Positions 1 to 5,914 of a DNA stretch of 7,651 nucleotides are shown here, piece by piece (the first letter of the stretch is position 1; each line of letters opens with the position of its first letter). The notes under the pieces are model-generated. The model saw nothing but the letters and a program-made list of their open reading frames with translations. It was not told the origin of the DNA and did no database searches. Location: positions 1 through 7,651 of the forward strand of contig JBIOHJ010000141.1 of NCBI GenBank assembly GCA_044448905.1, given 5' to 3'. Both the position numbers and the translations under genes were made by a program. This stretch comes from JBIOHJ01 sp044448905 (GTDB lineage Bacteria > Bacteroidota > Bacteroidia > AKYH767-A > OLB10).

Positions 1-980
1 GCATCACTTAGATAATCACCGTTCAAGTTTAATGTTGCAATCACATCAAAATCTTCGGGGCGGGTGAGCACCTGCTGTAACGTTATATCGGCAATTGCAT
101 CTTTAATAATTATTCCGGCACCGGGTTTTCCATCCGGAATTTTGCACCATGGGCCGCCATCAATTTCAACTGCCCCAAAAAAATATTTTGCAATTTTATA
201 TCCCCAGTCGCGGAAAGCACCCTCGGTAAATTTCATGATGTTGCCCTTGTGAACAATCGTTACAGTTTTGCGCTTGTGTTTTATTGCATACGAAATGGCA
301 CTATGAATTAACCGCTCCGTGCAGAGATAGCTTACCGGTTTTATTCCTATACCAACCTGCACATCCATTTCACGATGCGAAGCACCAATGCTTTCTAATT
401 GATTTAACCATGCATCGGATTTTTCTTTTGTTCCGAAACGGATTTTATCAAATGCTTTTGGAAATTCTTTTTGCAGGAATCCAAGAATTTTTTTTGCATC
501 ATCTGAACCCGCAGCATATTCGATTCCGGCATAAATATCTTCGGTGTTCTCGCGAAAGATTACCATGTCAACAGCACCCGGATTTTTAACAGGTGATGGG
601 ACGCCTTCAAACCATCTTACCGGGCGAAGGCAAACAAACAAATCCAATATCTGCCGCAAAGCGACATTCAACGAACGGATACCGCCACCTACGGGAGTTG
701 TAAGCGGTCCTTTTATTCCTACGCGGTATTCTTTAAAGGCATCAAGTGTTTCATCGGGCAGCCAGCTGCCTGTTTTCTTAAATGCTTTTTCACCTGCCAG
801 CACTTCTTTCCAGCTGATTTTTTTCTTTCCGCTGTATGCTTTTTCAACGGCTGCATCCAGCACGCGCACCGATGCTGCCCATATATCGGGACCAGTGCCA
901 TCGCCCTCTATAAAAGGAATGACAGGATTATCGGGAACAGTCAGCCGTGCATCGTTCATTGTAATTTTATTTCCGCTCAT
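1..980 (-). CDS. icd: Isocitrate dehydrogenase, E. coli Icd type, C-terminus cut by window edge
   Basis: This enzyme oxidatively decarboxylates isocitrate to 2-oxoglutarate in the cytosolic TCA cycle. About 326 residues are visible; the rest, about 100 residues judging from E. coli Icd (416 aa), lies beyond the left edge. The signature GPLTTPVGGGIRSLNV covers residues 91-106. Substrate-binding residues equivalent to E. coli T105, S113, N115, R119, R129, R153 and Y160 are T95, S103, N105, R109, R119, R143 and Y150. Catalytic Lys is K245 in HKGNIMKFTEGAF, and the metal-binding Asp residues are D298, D322 and D326, the last just before the edge. The C-terminal residues that set NADP versus NAD use are missing, so the cofactor is unproven, although this subfamily is normally NADP-dependent. 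ATG at 980-978 was chosen; a second Met at codon 8 is possible. A segment of about 27 residues (183-209) replaces about 4 in E. coli. Identification is firm. Confidence 0.96.
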   Translation of the reverse strand, partial: MSGNKITMNDARLTVPDNPVIPFIEGDGTGPDIWAASVRVLDAAVEKAYSGKKKISWKEVLAGEKAFKKTGSWLPDETLDAFKEYRVGIKGPLTTPVGGGIRSLNVALRQILDLFVCLRPVRWFEGVPSPVKNPGAVDMVIFRENTEDIYAGIEYAAGSDDAKKILGFLQKEFPKAFDKIRFGTKEKSDAWLNQLESIGASHREMDVQVGIGIKPVSYLCTERLIHSAISYAIKHKRKTVTIVHKGNIMKFTEGAFRDWGYKIAKYFFGAVEIDGGPWCKIPDGKPGAGIIIKDAIADITLQQVLTRPEDFDVIATLNLNGDYLSD

Positions 981-1000
981 TGTTGTGATTTTTAGAGGTG

Positions 1001-1008
1001 CAAATGTA
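1001..1008 (-). promoter_or_regulatory. Candidate -7 box of the icd promoter
   Basis: Read on the minus strand this is TACATTTG, a perfect match to the Bacteroidota -7 consensus TAnnTTTG. It lies 20 bases before the icd ATG, which would give a very short leader. No TTTG -33 element is visible at the usual ~19-base spacing, so only half of the promoter signature is present. Confidence 0.45.
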
Positions 1009-1066
1009 GCAAATTGACTGTTGACGATTTAAATCAGCCGGTATTAAAATACGGGTGGTGCTTTCT

Positions 1067-1074
1067 TAACTTTG
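1067..1074 (+). promoter_or_regulatory. Candidate -7 box for the J-domain gene
   Basis: TAACTTTG matches TAnnTTTG exactly and points toward the J-domain gene. Transcription would start near 1080, giving a leader of about 65 bases. A clear TTTG is absent ~19 bases upstream; a TTGACG at 1021-1026 is too far away for this box. The two opposed boxes (1001-1008 and 1067-1074) make 981-1145 a plausible divergent promoter region. I see no other structure there. Confidence 0.35.
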
Positions 1075-1145
1075 CTCCTGAACAGAAAAGTGAAACATAA
1101 TCTTTTAAAATAACCGTTTGTATGTATTCAAATTCATTATAAATT

Positions 1146-2147
1146 TTGGAAAAAGATTTTTATAAAATATTAGGCCTTGATTTAAGGGCAACGGATGCTG
1201 AAATCAAAAAAGCGTATCGCCTGCTTGCTTTTCAGTTTCATCCTGATAAAAACGAAGGAGATAAGGAAGCCGAAGAACATTTTAAAGAAATTCAGGAAGC
1301 GTATGATACTCTTGGTCATGAAGAAAAAAGAAAACAGTATAATTTAAAAACGAGTTTCAATTCTTGTAATAGCGTTTATGAAAAGGAAAAACAGGTACAG
1401 CATTATTTTTTTGCCCAAGCTGATTCGGATATTGTGAAATTAAATGAGGAAATTGAAATTACATTTAGTTATTCCGGACACGGAAGACTATTTCGCAAAC
1501 CATCTTTCAATAATTTTTTCCTTACCGGTACTCCTTTTGTTTCCTTCCGAAATGTAGTTATCGAAGGAGTTGAAGTAAAAGAAACCAGCCTTACATATAT
1601 TATTTCGCCCTTGCAGGATGGTGAGCTGACCATTGAAGAGGCGTCTATTAAAATTAACAATAAGGCTTTTCTAACACAGCCTATCAGTATTTTAGTTAAA
1701 GAAAATAAATGCCTCTTTGCTGAAAACCGAAAATCAGACGGAACCCCTTTGAAATATCTCATGAATTATGAAACAGTAACAGGTTCCGAAAAAAGAAGGG
1801 TACAAAAAAATGTAACGCATACTTTGCTGATACCACGCAGTCATTATGCATACGTTTATCATCGCATAGGTACCGGCATGAAAATATTTTTTTGTGTTTG
1901 GGGTTTTATATTGGGGTGGAAAATTGAAGTAATTCCTCTTTTTACAGCAGCTGGAGGCTTGCTGTTCGGAGGTGTTTTCTGTAATCTGCTTTACCTAATA
2001 GCAGGCGTGAAACCAAAATTTCGTTTTGCAAAAAAGTATTCGCTTGTACAATCGTATCTCGAAAAAGGATACCGGAGCGGAACCGATACAGGCTCGAGGT
2101 TTATCAGCAGCGAAAAAGTTTATTTTATCACTTCACTTTTGTTTTGA
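1146..2147 (+). CDS. J-domain protein with BatD-like domain and C-terminal membrane hairpin
   Basis: The protein has 333 residues. Residues 4-67 are a classical J domain (DFYKILGL, HPD at 32-34, then the EAYDTLG helix), which in this family stimulates the ATPase of DnaK/Hsp70. It lacks the Gly/Phe region and the CxxCxGxG zinc repeats of true DnaJ. Residues ~92-190 resemble the BatD oxygen-tolerance domain: KPSFNNF, a Gly-Thr-Pro turn, a Ser-rich strand, VIEGVEV, TYIISPLQDGELTIEEA, then NNKAFLTQPISILV. Two hydrophobic stretches (~245-258 and ~262-288) look like a membrane hairpin, followed by a basic tail. There is no signal peptide, so I infer that both ends and the BatD-like part are cytosolic. 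The frame opens just after TAA at 1140-1142, and TTG at 1146 is the only conventional start that keeps the J domain whole; no ATG is available. The substrate is unknown. Confidence 0.88.
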   Translation: MEKDFYKILGLDLRATDAEIKKAYRLLAFQFHPDKNEGDKEAEEHFKEIQEAYDTLGHEEKRKQYNLKTSFNSCNSVYEKEKQVQHYFFAQADSDIVKLNEEIEITFSYSGHGRLFRKPSFNNFFLTGTPFVSFRNVVIEGVEVKETSLTYIISPLQDGELTIEEASIKINNKAFLTQPISILVKENKCLFAENRKSDGTPLKYLMNYETVTGSEKRRVQKNVTHTLLIPRSHYAYVYHRIGTGMKIFFCVWGFILGWKIEVIPLFTAAGGLLFGGVFCNLLYLIAGVKPKFRFAKKYSLVQSYLEKGYRSGTDTGSRFISSEKVYFITSLLF

Positions 2148-3365
2148 CTATTCCTTAAAGGGGTTTCTTGGAATCCAGCTCTTGTTTTCTTCTTTTGGAA
2201 TGAAGGGTTTTACCAATCTGTTGAGCAGGGAATTCGAAAATCTGAAATAAGAAAATAACGGGTGGGCTACAGCTCCAACTGTGCTTTTTATTTCCATAGC
2301 TGTTCTTCCGAAATATAATTCCTCCGACCTGCTTTTAATTGCTTCATGAATAAAATCATAAAGAATATTCTGGTAAATTGAATGAGACTGGTTATAATGA
2401 TAATCAATTCCAATAAAATGCGCTTCATAATGACCATTATGTTTAACCCCACTGGTAAACGCAATCATTTTACCTTCAATATAGAATGCACGGAATACAA
2501 ATTGATCTTTTAAATATTTTTTCAGGCATCCAAAATAATTGATGTTTGCCCGCACAATTCTTACCGGTGCTTTTTTCTGCACGTTTAAATATAATTTATC
2601 AATCGAATCTTTTTCTTTTTCAATTTCTACATCGTTCAGATATTTTATCCGTACATGTTCAATTTTTTTCATCGAATTGTTTGCGCGCAAACGATATTTT
2701 GCAGACATGGCTTCAAGGTAATCATCAAAAGTTTTCCAACCGCTTCTGACTTTAAAAATCATGTTAGGATCAACCACCATCCGGTGAAAATTATTTTTTG
2801 TAAGAACATTCGCAGCTTTATCTTTATCTTCATAAAAATCTTTTACAGTGCATGCAATAACTCTTCCGCCAGTTTGAGTAATGCCTTCTGAAATGGTTTC
2901 AATTATTTCGGAAAACAAGTTAAATGTAATTGGGAGAAATTTATTATCGGCAGCAATTCCATATTCACCACTCACAAACAAACTGCCGCACACCAATAAA
3001 TTGTTAGATGAATATTTTGAGCCTGAAAACAAAAGGTCATTTATTTTATTCCCGGCAGCCTGTAAAACCGTACCGTAATTTTCGAGATTAATAAATGAAC
3101 CCAGTTCTTTAGATGTAAGATCAGCAACCTGGAAGTAAGCAATGGCTTTAGGAATTTTGTTTTCACTGATAGTAACATACCTGAAACTGATTCCTGCAGT
3201 TTCCGATTGCTCCAATGCTTGTAAGTAATTAGTTTGAAGAAATATTTTTTCCCCTGCTATTTTATTCCATTCAGCTGTTGAAAATTCATTGACAGAATTA
3301 TAAACCGAAAATGAGATGTTATTTTTAGAAGCGGTTAACTGATTTTGTTTAGGACTGCAAATCAC
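2148..3365 (-). CDS. FemAB/BioF2-like GNAT-family acyltransferase
   Basis: This is a 405-residue soluble protein with the two-lobed look of the FemAB/BioF2-like GNAT superfamily (Acetyltransf_6 type), which transfers acyl or aminoacyl groups to amines. The supporting features are SGWKTFDDYLEAMSAKYRLRANNSMKK (about 208-234, the basic stretch before the second lobe), the strands FRAFYIEGKMIAFTSG (291-306) and HYEAHFIGIDYHYN (312-325), the helix IYQNILYDFIHEAI (330-343), and LYFGRTAMEIKSTVGA (350-365). No signal peptide or membrane helix is visible. The substrate cannot be told; cell-envelope or lipid-amino-acid roles are typical of relatives. The start is GTG at 3365-3363. An in-frame TGA lies 24 bases upstream with no start between, and the next internal Met is at residue 196. 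Its stop abuts the stop of the convergent J-domain gene. Confidence 0.78.
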   Translation of the reverse strand: MICSPKQNQLTASKNNISFSVYNSVNEFSTAEWNKIAGEKIFLQTNYLQALEQSETAGISFRYVTISENKIPKAIAYFQVADLTSKELGSFINLENYGTVLQAAGNKINDLLFSGSKYSSNNLLVCGSLFVSGEYGIAADNKFLPITFNLFSEIIETISEGITQTGGRVIACTVKDFYEDKDKAANVLTKNNFHRMVVDPNMIFKVRSGWKTFDDYLEAMSAKYRLRANNSMKKIEHVRIKYLNDVEIEKEKDSIDKLYLNVQKKAPVRIVRANINYFGCLKKYLKDQFVFRAFYIEGKMIAFTSGVKHNGHYEAHFIGIDYHYNQSHSIYQNILYDFIHEAIKSRSEELYFGRTAMEIKSTVGAVAHPLFSYFRFSNSLLNRLVKPFIPKEENKSWIPRNPFKE

Positions 3366-3443
3366 ATGGAAATGTTTTAGGAATCACTTCGCAAGATTAG
3401 CTTAATTTCAGCAGATTTGCATACAAACTAATCCGAAAATACA
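3366..3443. promoter_or_regulatory. Divergent intergenic promoter region
   Basis: These 78 bases separate the divergently transcribed acyltransferase and prolyl oligopeptidase genes, so both promoters should lie here or extend into the coding ends. On the plus strand CAGATTTG at 3412-3419 matches seven of eight positions of TAnnTTTG, with a weak TTCG at 3389-3392, 19 bases upstream. On the minus strand TAATCTTG (3399-3392) also matches seven of eight, with a TTTG at a slightly long spacing of 24. Neither gene has a clear purine-rich ribosome-binding site. The assignments are tentative. Confidence 0.35.
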
Positions 3444-5678
3444 ATGAAAAGAATTCAATCTGTCTTCTACTTAATTCTTGTTTCAAACATTTCCTGGTCG
3501 CAACCTTTGCGGTATCCCCAAACGAAACAAGTTGAACAAACCGATAATTATTTTGGTACCAAAGTTTCTGACCCTTATCGTTGGCTTGAAGATGACCTCT
3601 CAACCGAAACAGCCGAATGGGTGAAAAATCAAAATGCTGTTACAGAGAAATACCTGTCCGCAATACCCTATCGCGAAGAAATTAAATCTCAACTGACCCG
3701 TATTTGGAATTTTCCAAAACAAAGTAATCCATATAAAGCCGGACCGTATTATTTTTTTCACCGTAATAACGGGATACAAAATCAAAGTGTAATGTACATG
3801 TTGCATGATTTGAATTCGCAGGAACAGGTTTTTTTTGATCCGAATTCTCTTTCAAAAGACGGCACTACATCGTTAGGTATAAGCAGTGTTTCATATGATG
3901 GTAATTATTTCGCTTATGGATTATCTAAAAGCGGATCAGACTGGAACGAGATTCATATTAAAAATATTTCTGCAGGCGAAGAATTTCCGGAGGTTATTGA
4001 TAAAGTAAAATTTTCGGGTGTGGCATGGTATAACAAAGGATTTTATTATAGCCGTTATGATGATGATGTCGAAAAAAACACATCGGAAAATGCTAAGGAT
4101 ACCCGCGCAAGCGAATTTAAAAGGAAAAATCAATTTCATAAAGTTTACTATCACCAGCTTGGAACTACACAATCCGAAGACCGGTTAATTTATGAGGATA
4201 AGGAACATCCGCTGAGAAATTTTGGTTCGGCCGTTACGGATGATCAGAAATTTTTAATCATAACTGCCTCTGAAAGCACCAGCGGAAATGATATGATTGT
4301 TAAAAACCTCTCGAAAACTGATGCACCCTATGTTCGAATTGTTACAGGTTTTAGTAACGATTTTAATGTTATAGATAATGAAGGCGATTTTTTACTCATC
4401 AAAACAAATTATAATGCACCGTATGGAAAAGTAATAATGGTTGACGCAAGCAATCCTTCCGAAAAAAAATGGAAAGACCTGATTCCAGAAAAAAAAGAAG
4501 TGCTGCAAAGTGTAACCGTTGCCGGAAATAAATTAATTGCGCGTTATATGAAAGACGCCTGCAGTTATATGCAGATTTTTGACCGTACGGGTAAGGCTGG
4601 AGATATTATTAAACCCGGTACCCTCGGAACAATTGACGGAGTGAGCGGACATCGCGATGATAACCTGGTTTTTTATTCGCTCACCACGTTTACCGAACCC
4701 ACCACTGTTTATAAATACAGTCTGCAAACAAAAGAAACAAGCGTTTATTTCAAACCTGCATTTGGAAAACAAGTATTAGTGGCTAATGATGGAAGTGTTT
4801 CAGTGGACGGAAGTGTAGCAAGCGTAAACTCAGATGATGTTGCCGCTTTAAATTCAGCTGATAGATATGAAACGAAACAAATATGGTATAACAGCAAGGA
4901 TGGTACGAAGGTTCCGATGTTTATTGTTCACAAAAAAGGAATAAAAATGGATGGAAACAACCCTGCATTTTTATACGGCTATGGCGGATTTAACATTAGC
5001 ATGACTCCCAATTTTGCTGCATGGCGCATGCTTTGGCTCGATGCTGGCGGTGTATTTGCAATGGCAAATATGCGTGGTGGCGGTGAGTATGGCGAAGAAT
5101 GGCATAAAGCCGGTACCAAACTGCAAAAACAAAATGTGTTTGACGATTTTATTGCCGCGGCTGAATATCTGATAAAAGAAAAATATACCAACCCTCAAAA
5201 GCTTGCCATTAACGGGCGCTCTAACGGTGGCTTGCTCATTGGCGCCTGCATGAACCAGCGCCCCGATTTATTTAAAGTGGCGCTTCCGGGAGTGGGGGTA
5301 ATGGACATGCTGCGCTTTCAGAAATTTACCATTGGCTGGGCATGGACAAAAGATTACGGCTCGAGTGATGATGCCGCAGAGTTTAAGGCGTTATATAATT
5401 ACTCGCCTTTGCACAATATTAAAAGCGGTGTAGAGTACCCGGCAACGTTAGTTACTACTGCCGACCATGACGACCGCGTGGTGCCTGCTCATTCGTTTAA
5501 ATACATTGCAACCCTGCAGGAAAAATACAAAGGCGCAAATCCTGTTCTCGTGCGCATTGATGTAAAAGCGGGGCATGGTGGCGGCAAGCCGGTTTCAAAG
5601 CAAATTGATGAAACGGCTGATGTTTTGGCTTTTACTTTTTTTAACCTGGGAATGCAAATGCCGGGCGGTATGAAATAA
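3444..5678 (+). CDS. Prolyl oligopeptidase (S9A serine peptidase), exported
   Basis: The product has 744 residues and cleaves after proline in short peptides. Residues 1-19 form a probable signal peptide (basic start, hydrophobic FYLILV, cleavage likely near SWS-Q), so I infer a periplasmic location. The N-terminal DPYRWLEDD motif (43-51) and the beta-propeller (roughly 85-440) precede an alpha/beta-hydrolase domain from about 475. The triad is complete: Ser593 in NGRSNGGLL, Asp676 in ADHDDRVVP and His711 in AGHGGGKP. Tyr513 in YGYGGF matches the oxyanion Tyr473 of pig POP, and Arg678 matches Arg643. Arg592 replaces the Gly found before the nucleophile in the animal enzyme. A linker at about 440-474 is longer than usual. 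The length fits the family (~710 plus signal peptide). ATG at 3444 supplies the signal peptide. A hairpin terminator follows the gene. Confidence 0.96.
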   Translation: MKRIQSVFYLILVSNISWSQPLRYPQTKQVEQTDNYFGTKVSDPYRWLEDDLSTETAEWVKNQNAVTEKYLSAIPYREEIKSQLTRIWNFPKQSNPYKAGPYYFFHRNNGIQNQSVMYMLHDLNSQEQVFFDPNSLSKDGTTSLGISSVSYDGNYFAYGLSKSGSDWNEIHIKNISAGEEFPEVIDKVKFSGVAWYNKGFYYSRYDDDVEKNTSENAKDTRASEFKRKNQFHKVYYHQLGTTQSEDRLIYEDKEHPLRNFGSAVTDDQKFLIITASESTSGNDMIVKNLSKTDAPYVRIVTGFSNDFNVIDNEGDFLLIKTNYNAPYGKVIMVDASNPSEKKWKDLIPEKKEVLQSVTVAGNKLIARYMKDACSYMQIFDRTGKAGDIIKPGTLGTIDGVSGHRDDNLVFYSLTTFTEPTTVYKYSLQTKETSVYFKPAFGKQVLVANDGSVSVDGSVASVNSDDVAALNSADRYETKQIWYNSKDGTKVPMFIVHKKGIKMDGNNPAFLYGYGGFNISMTPNFAAWRMLWLDAGGVFAMANMRGGGEYGEEWHKAGTKLQKQNVFDDFIAAAEYLIKEKYTNPQKLAINGRSNGGLLIGACMNQRPDLFKVALPGVGVMDMLRFQKFTIGWAWTKDYGSSDDAAEFKALYNYSPLHNIKSGVEYPATLVTTADHDDRVVPAHSFKYIATLQEKYKGANPVLVRIDVKAGHGGGKPVSKQIDETADVLAFTFFNLGMQMPGGMK

Positions 5679-5694
5679 AAATAATTCTTTTTTG

Positions 5695-5729
5695 AAACCT
5701 GTCAGGTCGCGTAGCCCCTGACAGGTTTT
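5695..5729 (+). terminator. Hairpin terminator after prolyl oligopeptidase; repeat unit 1
   Basis: Perfect 12-base arms (5695-5706 AAACCTGTCAGG and 5717-5728 CCTGACAGGTTT) enclose a 10-base loop. T-rich DNA follows on the plus strand (TTTTG then TATTTTTAATTT). The hairpin starts 17 bases after the prolyl oligopeptidase stop, so intrinsic termination on the plus strand is likely. It also belongs to the CCTGTCAGG repeat pair described with unit 2. On the minus strand the exit side is A-rich, not T-rich, so it is a poorer terminator in that direction. Confidence 0.7.
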
Positions 5730-5754
5730 GTATTTTTAATTTGAGATAAAAAAA

Positions 5755-5766
5755 CTTTTCACCTGA
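5755..5766. repeat. Partial third arm of the CCTGTCAGG repeat family
   Basis: CTTTTCACCTGA here is nearly the reverse complement of TCAGGTGAAAG at 5814-5824, the outer edge of unit 2. It looks like a truncated arm lying between the two full hairpins. It is short, so chance cannot be excluded. Confidence 0.4.
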
Positions 5767-5781
5767 TAAATTCAATTGTAA

Positions 5782-5818
5782 ACCTGACAGGGGCGCAAAA
5801 TGGCGCGACCTGTCAGGT
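5782..5818 (-). repeat. CCTGTCAGG hairpin unit 2, inverted relative to unit 1
   Basis: Ten-base arms ACCTGACAGG (5782-5791) and CCTGTCAGGT (5809-5818) pair perfectly. Inside them, GCGC at 5793-5796 can pair with GCGC at 5803-5806 around a six-base AAAATG loop. Read on the minus strand the unit shows the same internal order as unit 1: arm, GGTCGCG, loop, CCCCTG arm. The two units are therefore inverted copies of one element, with the loop longer here. The short exit sequence on the minus strand (GTTTACAATT) gives only a weak terminator for the convergent T9SS gene. Confidence 0.8.
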
Positions 5819-5842
5819 GAAAGTATCGTTTACCTCTCAAAG

Positions 5843-5906
5843 CCCTTCTTTTTTTTATTTCTTTTAATCTTTGTGTTATCGGATGTGCTACTTTCACTAT
5901 GAAATA
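5843..5906 (+). repeat. Left copy of ~60-bp inverted repeat bracketing the T9SS gene
   Basis: On the plus strand, blocks CCCTTC-T8-ATTTC (5843-5861), TTTAATC, GTTATCGGATGTGC and TTTCACT occur in the same order as on the minus strand of 7640-7578. Only a few substitutions and three small indels separate the copies. The left copy starts beyond the 3' end of the T9SS gene and ends just short of its stop codon. It carries no gene. It could be an element end or a stray copy of a leader region. Confidence 0.65.
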
Positions 5907-5914
5907 ATTTCGTT

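Noticed and set aside
16..16. A possible lipoprotein cysteine in the T9SS protein signal peptide (YFGC, protein residue 16)
   Set aside because: The residues before the Cys do not fit the lipobox, and a better signal peptidase I site (ATA-Q) follows at residues 21-24.
544..1017. A 157-codon open frame on the plus strand antisense to icd
   Set aside because: The minus strand encodes a fully conserved isocitrate dehydrogenase across this stretch, and the plus-strand translation shows no recognisable domain, so it is a shadow frame.
1117..1147. TTTG at 1117-1120 and TAAATTTT at 1140-1147, spaced 19 bases, resembling a full Bacteroidota promoter
   Set aside because: Transcription would begin inside the J-domain coding sequence, after the only usable start, and the next in-frame Met is far downstream at residue 206.
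1868..5117. Several GGTACC hexamers across the window
   Set aside because: They lie within coding sequence at irregular positions and fit ordinary Gly-Thr codon usage; no regulatory pattern is apparent.
4971..5198. Overlapping minus-strand open frames inside the prolyl oligopeptidase hydrolase domain
   Set aside because: They lie opposite the conserved catalytic region, have no domain signature, and overlap each other in different frames.
5817..5897. A 9-base inverted match, GTGAAAGTA at 5817-5825 and TACTTTCAC at 5889-5897
   Set aside because: It is short and widely spaced and crosses the edge of two other repeat systems, so it is probably coincidental.
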